Shown here in pieces: positions 29,337 through 38,505 of a DNA stretch of 64,000 nt. Numbering within the stretch: the first letter of the stretch is position 1; each line of letters begins with the position of its first letter. The translations under genes were made by a program, and so were the position numbers. This DNA comes from UM-FILTER-38-24 sp041663205 (GTDB lineage: Bacteria; Patescibacteriota; Gracilibacteria; UBA1369; LOWO2-01-FULL-3). The stretch covers positions 23,644 through 87,643 of the forward strand of contig JBAZQZ010000003.1 in assembly GCA_041663205.1 (NCBI GenBank). The letters run 5' to 3'. The notes beneath the pieces were generated by a model that worked only from the letters and a program-made list of their open reading frames with translations, had not been told where the DNA came from and did not search any database.

Positions 29337-29398
29337 GAGGATTTTATTTAGTTATTTTACCTCAGGTGTTGCCAAGCTATTGAGCCATTACGGACCTA

Positions 29399-29428
29399 TT
29401 GACAAGCACGGAACTTGTGGTGTAGAAT
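29399..29428 (+). promoter_or_regulatory. Promoter of the lipoprotein gene at 29456
   Basis: TTGACA (29399-29404), 18 bp, TAGAAT (29423-29428), 28 bp before the ATG. Divergent from the rpoB promoter. Confidence 0.75.
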
Positions 29429-29455
29429 CGCATTCGCAATAATAACAACAAGAAA

Positions 29456-30082
29456 ATGAATACACTAGGACTTAGGAATGCAGGAATGGGGATATTGCTC
29501 TCTCTCTTGCCACAATGTTCCGCCACTCCAACGATACAAACAGGAGGTCGAGTAGTTGCATCCGAAGAATATCCGCAAACGGAAGAATATCCGCAAACAC
29601 CACCGGTGCCTGAATTACCTGGCCGAGTCGAATTTGTACCTGAGGTACCTGGTCCAGTCGTGTCTCAACAAGAAACAGAAAGCATAAAAAAAGATCTTCG
29701 AAAAAGACTTCTCAACGCTAGGGAATTGATAGAAAAAAACGGTCCAAGGGCAAAAATAGTGGAGGCAAAAGTTAGAGGAAGCAGTGATCCAGCTGGTGCA
29801 AAAGCGCGTATAGAACAAAACTGCAAGGTACAAATGGAAAATTTTCATAGAACACACGAAGAATTAGTTAGCGCTGAAAAAAGAGTTCCTGGCGGATTTT
29901 CCTCTTGTATAGGAGATGTAATCATGGGAGTAGATACATATTATCCGGAATATGATGGAGGATGTGTTATTGATAGGATTCTCGATTCGGATCCGGAAAT
30001 TAGAGAAGAAATAGTGAAAATGCGCGAAGCCTTAGCTGCTCAAATGCTGGATGTATTAGCGTGTATGGAAAGAAGTATTTAA
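29456..30082 (+). CDS. Putative lipoprotein or secreted protein, unknown function
   Basis: 208 residues. The N-terminus MNTLGLRNAGMGILLSLLPQ, then CSATP, is a short signal peptide with Cys21 as a possible lipid-attachment site (LPQC is a weak lipobox). A duplicated EEYPQT(E) motif and a Pro-rich linker follow (about 37-60). The main domain is helical and charged with Cys in NCKVQ, SSCIGD, GGCVID and LACME. No recognised family. It has a good promoter and is divergent from rpoB. Confidence 0.65.
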   Translation: MNTLGLRNAGMGILLSLLPQCSATPTIQTGGRVVASEEYPQTEEYPQTPPVPELPGRVEFVPEVPGPVVSQQETESIKKDLRKRLLNARELIEKNGPRAKIVEAKVRGSSDPAGAKARIEQNCKVQMENFHRTHEELVSAEKRVPGGFSSCIGDVIMGVDTYYPEYDGGCVIDRILDSDPEIREEIVKMREALAAQMLDVLACMERSI

Positions 30083-30164
30083 GCCAGTCGGGCAAACTAT
30101 CCCAGAACAAAAAAACTTTGAGAAATGTCTATATTCGCTTGGCTTTCTTTGCTTGATAAGTTGA

Positions 30165-30374
30165 TTATCTGTGCGAAATTTTTTGGAGCTCTCTCATTGA
30201 TTCGGCATCGGCGGCTTCATCAGCTTTGCCCATATTTATTAGTGCTGATGCGCCTAAAAGAGCTTTTCTGGCCTGATCTTTTAGGTCTGCAGGTAGAGAT
30301 TTTATTGTTTCTTCTATTCCTAAACGTTCAGTTTCGGTAACCGTAGGTGTTTTGTCAGGTTTTTCTTGTGCCAT
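30165..30374 (-). CDS. Small acidic hypothetical protein
   Basis: 69 residues, MAQEKPDKTPTVTETERLGI..., with one amphipathic helical stretch (EETIKSLPADLKDQARKALL). No family recognised. It is supported by its own TACAAT promoter and the ACCgCC-type leader shared with other accessory genes. Confidence 0.5.
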   Translation of the reverse strand: MAQEKPDKTPTVTETERLGIEETIKSLPADLKDQARKALLGASALINMGKADEAADAESMRELQKISHR

Positions 30375-30404
30375 ATTATCTTTGGTTATTTTATCAGGCG
30401 GTTG

Positions 30405-30432
30405 ATTGTATCAATTCGGGGAATAAATGCAA
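30405..30432 (-). promoter_or_regulatory. Promoter of the small gene at 30165
   Basis: Minus strand TTGCAT (30427-30432), 16 bp, TACAAT (30405-30410), then CAACCGCC. Confidence 0.55.
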
Positions 30433-30526
30433 ATGGATTTTGTATCACGCAGAAGTGGATATAAAAATCTTTATATTAATGTCTGTTTGTGAAATACTCT
30501 TTTTGTAGAATTTAACTTTTTGAATT

Positions 30527-31648
30527 ATGTTTGTTCCTAAAAAATTGATAAAGGAAATAAAGTCGATGAAGGAGCTTTTGGGGCAGGGGAATGTGCTTTT
30601 GAATTTGACGATTCAGAGCCTTGATTTCAGGAAAGAAAAAATCGATTGGGAGAATATTAAATTGGCGAATACGACTTTTTTGGGGTGCGATATGGATCAA
30701 AAGACGGAGGCGATTTTGGTGCAGAAGGGTGCGACAATTTATCCGAAGATCGTGGGACTTCCTTATGATCCTTACAGAAAAAATCTTTATACTTGGAATG
30801 AATTAATGGACGGGTATGACACCAAAGATGATCATAGTTTGGATTTGAAAATTTATGATCATTTTTTGTCGTTTAAAAATTCGGGGGATATCAATGAGGC
30901 GCTTGCCGAGAGGATTCATGACCATGCGGTTGATGATGCGCTTTACGATATTGTTGAATTTGATGAAAACGGAATGACAAAGAAAAAATGTGTGGGTGTG
31001 ATGGGTGGACACAGTGTTTTGCGAACGGATCCTTCTTATGAAAAAGTTGCGATGGTTTCAAAAATTTTGACCGAAAAAGGTTATTTGATTTTGTCCGGGG
31101 GAGGGCCTGGGATTATGGAGGCGGCGAATTTGGGGGCTTATCTTGCGGGAAAAACGGAGGTGCAATTAAAAGAGGCCATAGAAATTTTGAAATTGGCGCC
31201 GAGTTTTAAAGATGAAAAATTTGTAGATCAATCCAAAAAAATTATGGAAATGTATCCGACGGGAGCTGAGAATATTGCGATTCCGACTTGGTTTTACGGA
31301 CATGAGCCGTCGAATCTTTTTGCGACGGGGATTGCGAAATATTTTTCAAACGCGATTCGCGAAGATGTTCTTTTGGCTGTGGCTCTGCATGGAATTATTT
31401 ACGGGCCGGGAAGTGCGGGGACCGTTCAGGAAATATTTACCGATGCCGCGCAGGATCATTATATAAGTTTTGGATGGGTGAGCCCGATGATTTTTTTCGG
31501 GAAGAAATTTTGGAGCGAGGACTCGCAGGTTTATCAATTGGTTCAGCACTTGTCCGAGGGATTCAAATATCATGATATGCTCGGGATTTCCGATGATGTT
31601 GATGAAGTCGTGAAAATGATTGTGGAAAATCCGCCGGTGAAAAGTTAG
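30527..31648 (+). CDS. LOG-family (lysine decarboxylase-like) nucleotide-binding protein, long form
   Basis: 373 residues. The Rossmann-like core from about residue 160 has VGVMGGHSVLRTD, then GGGPGIMEAANLGAYLAGK (about 191-209) and PGSAGTVQEIF (about 293-303), a variant of the family PGGxGTxxE motif. LOG proteins can hydrolyse nucleoside 5'-monophosphates such as cytokinin precursors; the substrate here is unknown. The N-terminal 150 residues are an added domain not present in the short LOG protein at 36519. Confidence 0.8.
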   Translation: MFVPKKLIKEIKSMKELLGQGNVLLNLTIQSLDFRKEKIDWENIKLANTTFLGCDMDQKTEAILVQKGATIYPKIVGLPYDPYRKNLYTWNELMDGYDTKDDHSLDLKIYDHFLSFKNSGDINEALAERIHDHAVDDALYDIVEFDENGMTKKKCVGVMGGHSVLRTDPSYEKVAMVSKILTEKGYLILSGGGPGIMEAANLGAYLAGKTEVQLKEAIEILKLAPSFKDEKFVDQSKKIMEMYPTGAENIAIPTWFYGHEPSNLFATGIAKYFSNAIREDVLLAVALHGIIYGPGSAGTVQEIFTDAAQDHYISFGWVSPMIFFGKKFWSEDSQVYQLVQHLSEGFKYHDMLGISDDVDEVVKMIVENPPVKS

Positions 31649-31653
31649 GGGGA

Positions 31654-32922
31654 TTATTTCAATGCGGTGATCGGGTCGACTTTTGAGGCGAAGCGGGCGG
31701 GGATGTAGGCGGTGAATATTGACAGACAGACGCCAAAAGCGAGGGTTGCTATGATTATGTTCGGGGTGATGAGAAAAAGAGTTTCGGGGAGCGCGATGGT
31801 GTTTTTCAGTTCCGCGATTGCGTATTTGTCGAAGATTGTGGCGGCTAAAATTCCCATGCCGATGCCGAAAATACTGCCGATGAATCCGATAAATCCGGCT
31901 TCGGACATTATCAAAAGTTTGATTTGTTTTCGGGTTGCGCCGAGTGCGCGAAGTAGTCCCAATTCTTTTTTGCGTTCTGCGATTTGGCTCAGGAATGTGC
32001 TGATTATCGCGATTGCCGAGAGCAATAATATTATTAAGGTAATCAGTCCGAGACCGATTGATAAATATGAAATTTTCGCTTGAATTTCTTTCATGTCTTT
32101 CGTGAAATATTGTGTCGAAAGATCGAGCGTTTCGATTTCTTTTGCAACTTGTACGGTCTTGTTTTGGTCCAGTGTCTCAACGAAAAGTTGTGTGTATGAA
32201 TTGTTTCCGGTAGGCGCGTAATATCTGTTTATTGTTTTTAGCGTGTCGATCGGGATAGTCGGGCCGAGCAGACTTGCTTTGTCGGAAAACCCGACGATTT
32301 TCAGTGTGATTTTGTCTGATTTGTCATTTTCCGAGGAGCCGAAAAATGTTGAGTATCTGGGGTAAAAAATTATTTCTTTTCCGATGAGGTCTTTTTCGGA
32401 AAGGAGCGGAAGGCTTTGCGGAGAGGCGACGGAGAGGTTGTAGAGCTCAAGAATTTTTCGCGGAAGAATCGCCGGATATGGTTCTTCTGTTTTTTCCCAG
32501 ATTTCGGGATTCGGAATTTCGTCTTTTATAAATTCATATGGAACGCCGAAAATCATTGAGTCGGTGAGCACGCCGATGCCTGTCAATTCCACTTCGATTG
32601 ATGCAAAATTTCCGAATTGGATTTCCGGATAAATATTTTTTATTCCGTCGATTTTTTGGATTTCTTCGATTGTTTTGTCGGTAAGCCGGTCTTTTTCTGT
32701 TTTTGTCAGAAAGGATACGAGTCCGGTTTTGTCGAGGAGTGGTCTTACGACGATTTGATTTAAGGGATTTTGTTTTGCGGTTTGTTCTGTTGAGGCTTTG
32801 TTGATGCCGTTTATCAGGCTTACAAAAAGGAAAATCGACGCGACGCCGATTGCCACGGAAAGTATCGAAAGTATTGTACGTGAGCGATGTGCGATGATGC
32901 TTCTTAATGCAATTGAAATCAT
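31654..32922 (-). CDS. MacB/FtsX-type ABC transporter permease
   Basis: 422 residues from the ATG at 32922. One N-terminal membrane helix (about 17-40) is followed by a 230-residue extracytoplasmic domain, then three helices at about 280-305, 330-355 and 385-410. The ERKKELGLLRALGATRKQIK coupling segment and the C-terminal PARFASKVDPITALK are hallmarks of the family. It is downstream of its ATPase (35-bp gap). Such pairs extract lipoproteins or export peptides; the substrate here is unknown. Confidence 0.9.
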   Translation of the reverse strand: MISIALRSIIAHRSRTILSILSVAIGVASIFLFVSLINGINKASTEQTAKQNPLNQIVVRPLLDKTGLVSFLTKTEKDRLTDKTIEEIQKIDGIKNIYPEIQFGNFASIEVELTGIGVLTDSMIFGVPYEFIKDEIPNPEIWEKTEEPYPAILPRKILELYNLSVASPQSLPLLSEKDLIGKEIIFYPRYSTFFGSSENDKSDKITLKIVGFSDKASLLGPTIPIDTLKTINRYYAPTGNNSYTQLFVETLDQNKTVQVAKEIETLDLSTQYFTKDMKEIQAKISYLSIGLGLITLIILLLSAIAIISTFLSQIAERKKELGLLRALGATRKQIKLLIMSEAGFIGFIGSIFGIGMGILAATIFDKYAIAELKNTIALPETLFLITPNIIIATLAFGVCLSIFTAYIPARFASKVDPITALK

Positions 32923-32957
32923 GTTTTTAGTTGTGCGGTTGTGCAACCGCGTGAATT

Positions 32958-33623
32958 TTAGTGTCGTTTTATTATTCCGTCTTCAATGTGGATTATGCGC
33001 TGAGCGATGCGGGCAATTTCTTTGTCGTGAGTTGCGATGATGAGTGTGATGCCGTGTGTTTTTTGTAAATTTTTCAGTAAATTTATTATTGCGTCGCCTG
33101 TTTCTTGATCAAGATTTCCTGTCGGTTCGTCTGCGATTATTATTTTTGGTTTGTTGATTAAAGCTCTTGCTATTGCGGTTCTTTGCTTCTCGCCGCCGGA
33201 GAGTTGATTTGCGAAAGCGTGTGATTTTTTTGTCAGTTTCACTTCTTTCAAAAGTTCGTCTGCGTAAACTTCGACGTCATGAGTGTGTCCGTCAAAAAGA
33301 GTCGGGAGCAGGATATTTTTTCTGACACTTAAGAAAGGTTCGAGATGAAATTCTTGAAAAATGAATCCGATTTCTTTGTTTCTGTATCGCGAAAGTTCGT
33401 CGTCGTCCATGTGTTTCAAATCGAAATCGTTTATCAAAACTTTTCCTTTTGTCGGGGAATCGAGTCCGCTGATTATGTTCAGGAGGGTTGTTTTGCCTGA
33501 GCCGGAAGGGCCTGTGACAGCCACAAATTCACCTTCGTTGATTTTTATATTTACATCAAGAAGTGCGTCTGTTTTTGTTTTTCCGGAAGTGAATTTTTTG
33601 GATATCTCTTGTAAGACAATCAT
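32958..33623 (-). CDS. ABC transporter ATP-binding protein, LolD/MacB type
   Basis: 221 residues from the ATG at 33623. Walker A GPSGSGKTT is at about 38-46, signature LSGGEKQRTAIARAL at about 138-152, Walker B IIIADEPTGNLD at about 158-169 and the switch His in IATHDKEIA. It pairs with the permease just downstream. It lies 30 bp after serS in the same direction. Confidence 0.92.
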   Translation of the reverse strand: MIVLQEISKKFTSGKTKTDALLDVNIKINEGEFVAVTGPSGSGKTTLLNIISGLDSPTKGKVLINDFDLKHMDDDELSRYRNKEIGFIFQEFHLEPFLSVRKNILLPTLFDGHTHDVEVYADELLKEVKLTKKSHAFANQLSGGEKQRTAIARALINKPKIIIADEPTGNLDQETGDAIINLLKNLQKTHGITLIIATHDKEIARIAQRIIHIEDGIIKRH

Positions 33624-33653
33624 GGTTTTTCGCGGTGAAAGCACCGGGCGGGG

Positions 33654-34919
33654 TTATTTTTTTGTGATGCGTTCTTTTCCTCCCATGTATGGGCGGAGGA
33701 CTTTCGGAATTATTATTTCGCCTTCCGCTGTTTGATAATTTTCGATGATTGCGACAAGGGTGCGACCGATTGCCGTTGCGGTGCCGTTTAAGGTGTGAAG
33801 ATATTCGTTTTTTCCTTCGGCGGTTTTGTATTTTATCTTTGATCTTCGGGCTTGGAAGTCCGTGCAGTTTGAGCAGGATGTCAGTTCTCTGAACTTTTCT
33901 TGAGTTGGAATCCAAACTTCGATGTCGTATTTTTTCGCTGCAGGATGCCCTAAATCGCCGTCGCAAATATTCACGACTTGATAGTGGAATTCGAGTTCTT
34001 GCATGATTTCTTCTTGCGTTTCGCGGATGAGTTCGTGTTCTTCTTCGGATTTTTCAGGATGGCAAAATGAGAACATTTCGATTTTGTCGAATTGGTGGAC
34101 GCGAATTATTCCCGTCGTATCTTTGCCGTAGGAGCCGGCTTCGCGTCTGAAGCAAGTCGAGAATCCTGCGTATCTTAGCGGTAATTTGGGTTCTTCGAGG
34201 ATTTCTGTCGCGTGTAACATTGTTAACGGGACTTCGGATGTTCCGACCAAAAATAAATTGTCTTCGCCGGGGTTTACGGAATAGATTTCGTTTCTGTCCG
34301 CCGGGAAAAATCCTGTTGCGTACATCGCTTCTTCTTTTACCAAAACCGGTGGGATCACAGGAGTGAAGCCTTTTTGGACTAGTTTATTAATGACGTATTG
34401 GATGAGCGCGAATTCCAAAAGGGCGGCTGCGCCTTTTAAGTAATAGAAGCGAGCGCCGGAGGCGCGAGCACCTCTTTCGATGTCGATGATGTCGAGTGAT
34501 TTTCCGAGGGCAACGTGATCCAAGGGTTGAAAGTCGAATTTTGGCTTTTTGCCGTATGTTTTTACCACTACACTTTCCGTTTCATCTTTTCCGTGCGGGG
34601 TTGATTTAAGTGTCGGATTTGGAATTTTTATCGCGATTTCATCTATTTCTTTTTCGAATTCTTCGATTTGCGGTTGTAAGTTTTTTATTTCCTCTTTTGC
34701 TTTTTTCATTTCTTCCAAAAGCGCGTCTTTGTTTTTTGCAGACATGATTTCTTTCGAAACTTCATTTTGTCTGGCTCTTAAACTTTCCAAATCTTTCATC
34801 GCTTTGTTTCGTTTTTCGTAGAGCTGTACCAGTTTTTTGATGTCCACATCCGCTTTTTTATTCTTTGCCCCTTCAATAAATTTTTCGGGATTTTCGATGA
34901 TGTGTTTTACGTCTTGCAT
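33654..34919 (-). CDS. serS: Seryl-tRNA synthetase
   Basis: 421 residues, the usual length. The N-terminal coiled-coil arm (about 30-100) binds the tRNA long arm. The class II catalytic domain has motif 2 FSTCFRREAGSYGKDTTGII, then RVHQFDKIEMF, and motif 3 near NGTATAIGRTLVAIIENYQT. Charges serine to tRNA-Ser (and tRNA-Sec where present). Confidence 0.97.
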   Translation of the reverse strand: MQDVKHIIENPEKFIEGAKNKKADVDIKKLVQLYEKRNKAMKDLESLRARQNEVSKEIMSAKNKDALLEEMKKAKEEIKNLQPQIEEFEKEIDEIAIKIPNPTLKSTPHGKDETESVVVKTYGKKPKFDFQPLDHVALGKSLDIIDIERGARASGARFYYLKGAAALLEFALIQYVINKLVQKGFTPVIPPVLVKEEAMYATGFFPADRNEIYSVNPGEDNLFLVGTSEVPLTMLHATEILEEPKLPLRYAGFSTCFRREAGSYGKDTTGIIRVHQFDKIEMFSFCHPEKSEEEHELIRETQEEIMQELEFHYQVVNICDGDLGHPAAKKYDIEVWIPTQEKFRELTSCSNCTDFQARRSKIKYKTAEGKNEYLHTLNGTATAIGRTLVAIIENYQTAEGEIIIPKVLRPYMGGKERITKK

Positions 34920-34940
34920 AGGATTTTGGTGCTAAAAATT

Positions 34941-35501
34941 TTAATTTGCTTTGCTGACATAAGATCCGTCTTCGGTGTTGATTTTGATTATTTCACCTTC
35001 TTTTATAAATAACGGGACTTTTATCGTTGCTCCGGTTTCGATTGTCGCGTCTTTTGAGCCTCCCGTAGCGGTATCTCCTTTTATTCCCGGAGTTGTTGTG
35101 ATTACTTTGAAATCCATTTTTGGAGGTAATTCGATGCTTGTCGGAACACCGTCGATGTGCATTGCGTAGCACTCTATTCCATCAATCAAAAATCTTTTGT
35201 CGTTTCCGATTATGTCTGACGGAAGCGAAAATTGTTCGTAGCTGTCGTTGTCCATGAAATAAAAAGTTGCGCCGTCGTTGTACATATATTGGGCGCGTCT
35301 TCTGTTTACTTCCGCTTCTTCGACCGATTCGCCGGCCTTGAAAGTGTATTCAATCACTTGATTGCTTTTCAGGTTTCGGATTTTCGCTCTTGTGAAAGCT
35401 CCGCCTTTTCCGGGGTTTACAAATTGCGCTTCAACAACAAGCCATGTGCCGTTTTTGAAGTTTATCGCCAGTCCCTTTTTGATATCCGTTGTCATTGACA
35501 T
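34941..35501 (-). CDS. efp: Elongation factor P
   Basis: 186 residues, three OB-like domains. EF-P relieves ribosome stalling at polyproline. The domain I loop reads NPGKGGAF, so the Lys that receives beta-lysine in E. coli EF-P is present. YLYNDG-like YMYNDGATFYFMDNDSYEQF and the C-terminal GEIIKINTEDGSYVSKAN match. It is 8 bp from the putative ligase gene, which, with the aminomutase at 38506, makes a modification module. Confidence 0.97.
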   Translation of the reverse strand: MSMTTDIKKGLAINFKNGTWLVVEAQFVNPGKGGAFTRAKIRNLKSNQVIEYTFKAGESVEEAEVNRRRAQYMYNDGATFYFMDNDSYEQFSLPSDIIGNDKRFLIDGIECYAMHIDGVPTSIELPPKMDFKVITTTPGIKGDTATGGSKDATIETGATIKVPLFIKEGEIIKINTEDGSYVSKAN

Positions 35502-35509
35502 ATTTTTTT

Positions 35510-36502
35510 TTAATTAAGAATTTTGTTGAGTGGAAAGAGCAAAGTTTCTTCTATATTTTTTTTGTCCATCAAAATCATGAACAATCTGTCTACTCCGAGT
35601 GCGATGCCCGCGCAACTTTGCTGAATGGATTCTAGACTAGCTAAAAATTCCCCGTCAATATCAAATATCGTTTTTTTGAGTTTTTTCCTGAGTTTTTGTT
35701 CTTCTATGAGGCGCGTTTTTTGTTCTTTTGCGTCGGTCAGTTCGCTGTATGCGTTGGCGATTTCGATGCCTCCGATATATAGCTCGAAACGCTCTGCGAA
35801 GAATGGATTTTTTGATGATTTTTTTGCAAGTGCGGCTTGCGTGGACGGGTAGTCGTAGACAAAAGTCGGGGTTTCTTTGCCCAGGTGAGGCTCTATGTGA
35901 TTTAAGAAAATTTTGAAGAAAATATCGTCCCAATCTTTGCAAAAATTTGTGTCGAAATTTTTTTCTTCAGCGATTTTTTTCAGCTGTTTGAATGTGCGGT
36001 TTTGGTCAAGTGAAATTTTACAATATTTTTGGAAAAGTTCTTCGCATGAAAATTTTTCCCATGGAGTTTTTAGACTTATTTTTTTGTTTTGGTAGATGAT
36101 TTCATTTTTTCCGGCGAGTTTTTTTACCAGTTTTTCGCAATCTTTCATCAAATCTTTGTAGTCTGCGTTTATGCGGTACCACTCGAGCATTGTGAATTCC
36201 GGATTGTGCAGATTCCCGCCGATTTCACCGTTTCTAAAAGTTTTTGTTATGGTGAAAATATTACCGAAATTTGCGCCAAGAAGTTTTTTCATTTGGAGTT
36301 CGGGGGAGTGGTTCAAGAAAAGTTTTATTTTTTTCGAGCGGATTATCAGGTCTGTTTCGAATATGTTTAAATGCGGTTCCATGCCCGGTATTTTCACCAT
36401 TATCGGGGTTTCAACTTCCAGGAATTTTTCTTTTTCGAAAAAAAATCTTAATGATTTTGTGAGTGCGTTTCTTTGGATTGCCGTTTGTTTGTCGTAAATC
36501 AT
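35510..36502 (-). CDS. epmA: EF-P beta-lysine ligase-like protein (EpmA/GenX/PoxA)
   Basis: 330 residues from the ATG at 36502, starting MIYDKQTAIQRNALTKSLRF. This is a class II lysyl-tRNA synthetase catalytic core without the anticodon-binding domain. GIEIANAYSELTDAKEQKTR and SCAGIALGVDRLFM correspond to the E. coli EpmA motifs (GIELANGFHELTDAREQ, CSGVALGVDRL) rather than LysRS. Expected reaction: ATP-dependent transfer of beta-lysine to EF-P. It sits directly upstream of efp, which supports the assignment. Confidence 0.9.
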   Translation of the reverse strand: MIYDKQTAIQRNALTKSLRFFFEKEKFLEVETPIMVKIPGMEPHLNIFETDLIIRSKKIKLFLNHSPELQMKKLLGANFGNIFTITKTFRNGEIGGNLHNPEFTMLEWYRINADYKDLMKDCEKLVKKLAGKNEIIYQNKKISLKTPWEKFSCEELFQKYCKISLDQNRTFKQLKKIAEEKNFDTNFCKDWDDIFFKIFLNHIEPHLGKETPTFVYDYPSTQAALAKKSSKNPFFAERFELYIGGIEIANAYSELTDAKEQKTRLIEEQKLRKKLKKTIFDIDGEFLASLESIQQSCAGIALGVDRLFMILMDKKNIEETLLFPLNKILN

Positions 36503-36518
36503 TTTGTCATTCCTAAGA

Positions 36519-37205
36519 TTAATCCAGTTTGTATTTTCGAATGTTTGAACAGTAGTTTTTGCCTTCTTTCTCAAAAACTTTATATGTCTTCAAAATTATT
36601 TCCATCGCTTTTTTGTTGCTACGCGCGACGTAGATATTGTTCATGTCTTTCGGGCTGATAAGTCCGTGTTTTAGCGGGTGTTTTTTGAACCATTTTATGA
36701 GAGGTTCCCACATTCGTCCGAGTAGGATTATCGGCAGAGGGCAGATGTGTTGGACTTGTTCAAGTTGCCATGTGTACATGAGTTCCAGTACTGTCCCGAT
36801 TCCTCCGGGTGTGATTATTGCGACGCTGGAAAGCGCCATGAAGTGATCCAGTCTGTTTGAAAATTTTGCGAAATGTTTGTGGACTTCGAGATATTCGTTT
36901 TTTTCGGATTCCCAAGGCAGGCGAATTGTCAGGCCGATTGATTGGGCGCGGTGTATTTTGTCTCCGGATTTGTGGCCGCTGTTTGCGGCTTCCATAAGCC
37001 CGGGGCCGCCTCCCGTCACGATGTCGAAGCCTTCGCGTCCGATTTTTTTTGCGAGGTTGTATATCTGTTTGTAAATTTTGTCGTCTTTTTTTATTCTTGC
37101 CGATCCGAAAATCGTTACTCTGAAATCATTGCGTTTTAAAAGTTCGCCGACGCTGGCGTGATTTATGAACGGGTTTCCTGCAACTGTTTTTTTTATTTTT
37201 TTCAT
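36519..37205 (-). CDS. LOG-family nucleotide 5'-monophosphate nucleosidase-like protein
   Basis: 228 residues. VTIFGSARIKKDD is followed by GGGPGLMEAANSGHKSG (about 63-79) and PGGIGTVLELMYTWQLEQVQ (about 133-152), both canonical for the LOG family. It is 16 bp upstream of the EpmA-like gene and 15 bp downstream of pgi, probably in one transcript. It shares only the core motifs with the longer LOG protein at 30527. Confidence 0.88.
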   Translation of the reverse strand: MKKIKKTVAGNPFINHASVGELLKRNDFRVTIFGSARIKKDDKIYKQIYNLAKKIGREGFDIVTGGGPGLMEAANSGHKSGDKIHRAQSIGLTIRLPWESEKNEYLEVHKHFAKFSNRLDHFMALSSVAIITPGGIGTVLELMYTWQLEQVQHICPLPIILLGRMWEPLIKWFKKHPLKHGLISPKDMNNIYVARSNKKAMEIILKTYKVFEKEGKNYCSNIRKYKLD

Positions 37206-37220
37206 GAGGAATTTTGTGAG

Positions 37221-38444
37221 TTATAGATTCTTTATCGAGAGTTTTGTCAATTTTTTTGAGTATTCCACTCCCGGCTGGTCAAAGGCGTTTATGCTCATCA
37301 TCTCGCCTAAAAAGGCTGTTGCGCATTCGAATAGCATGAAAAGTTCGCCCAGAGATTCTTCGTTTAATTCGTTTATTTTTATTGTGATTCCGGGACGTTT
37401 TGATTCTTTCAGAGATTTTTCCGTGGATGCTTTTTCTATGTTTATCAGTTTATTAAAAGTGATGTTTTTTAAAATTTCGTTTGGAATTTTTAATGTGTTT
37501 TTAAAATTTTCGATTTCAAAAAATATTATTAATTTGTTGTTTGGGCCTTCGTGGAAGAGCTGACTTTGCGCATGTTGATCGGTTGCGCCGAGGGCTTTTA
37601 TTACGCTTATTCCTGCGAAAATTTCTCTTTTTTTGTTGTCGAATTTTTTTGCCAAACTTTCGCAGATCAATTGGGTCGTCCAGTCCGAAAAACTTGTGAG
37701 AGAGTTTGAGTAGGGGAATAAAACATTTGTTTTAAATCCTTTTTTGTAAAAATCGTATTGTGTCTTTGCGAGGGAAAACGGGAGATTTTTTTTTGCATCT
37801 TTTGATGAAAAAATGTCGCGCATTTTTTTTGCGCCGGTGATTAATTTTTGTATATTTATGCCGATGAGTGCGGCAGGGAAAAGGCTTACAGATGTCAATA
37901 CGGAGAATCTTCCGCCTACGGCTTCCGGAACATCAAGTGTTTTGAAATTTTCTTTCTTTGCCGTATCTCGCAGAAATCCTTTTTTTTCGTCAGTGATAAA
38001 AATAAAATGTTTTTGCGGGGAAAGTTTTTTGTCCTCGATTTTTTTTCGGAAATAAAAAAATTGCGACAATGTTTCGAGTGTGTCGCCGGATTTTGAAACG
38101 ACAATGAATAAAGTTTTTGCGATTTCGATTTTATTTTCCGTTTCTTTTATGAAGTCCGGATCAATGTTGTCGATTACGAAAAGTTTTTCGTGGTCGTGTG
38201 GTTTTAGCGCATTCTTAAGGCAAATTGTGCCAAGCGCCGAACCGCCGATTCCAAGAACTACGAAATATTTAAAATTGTTTTTCAGTTTTTTTGCGAGGGT
38301 TTCTATTTCCGAAATTGATTTTTTGTCGTCGATTATTTTGTAAAATCCCTGTTTTCTTGATTCAATTTTTTTCAGAAAATCCGAGATGTTTTTTTCTGAA
38401 ATTTTTTCCGTGATTTTTGTGTTGTCGAAATTTATTGTGATCAT
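37221..38444 (-). CDS. pgi: Glucose-6-phosphate isomerase
   Basis: 407 residues, a compact form compared with the ~550-residue enterobacterial enzyme. LGIGGSALGT (about 70), VSKSGDTLETL (about 116), the catalytic region VGGRFSVLTSVSLFPAALIG (about 180) and GATDQHAQSQLFHEGPNNKL (about 285) are all present. Interconverts glucose-6-phosphate and fructose-6-phosphate. It lies in the serS-efp-epmA-LOG run. Confidence 0.93.
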   Translation of the reverse strand: MITINFDNTKITEKISEKNISDFLKKIESRKQGFYKIIDDKKSISEIETLAKKLKNNFKYFVVLGIGGSALGTICLKNALKPHDHEKLFVIDNIDPDFIKETENKIEIAKTLFIVVSKSGDTLETLSQFFYFRKKIEDKKLSPQKHFIFITDEKKGFLRDTAKKENFKTLDVPEAVGGRFSVLTSVSLFPAALIGINIQKLITGAKKMRDIFSSKDAKKNLPFSLAKTQYDFYKKGFKTNVLFPYSNSLTSFSDWTTQLICESLAKKFDNKKREIFAGISVIKALGATDQHAQSQLFHEGPNNKLIIFFEIENFKNTLKIPNEILKNITFNKLINIEKASTEKSLKESKRPGITIKINELNEESLGELFMLFECATAFLGEMMSINAFDQPGVEYSKKLTKLSIKNL

Positions 38445-38505
38445 TGGGAATTAACAGTTTGATTTCCGTTTAAATATAGCGGGTTTTCGGGTGAAAAGAA
38501 AAGCT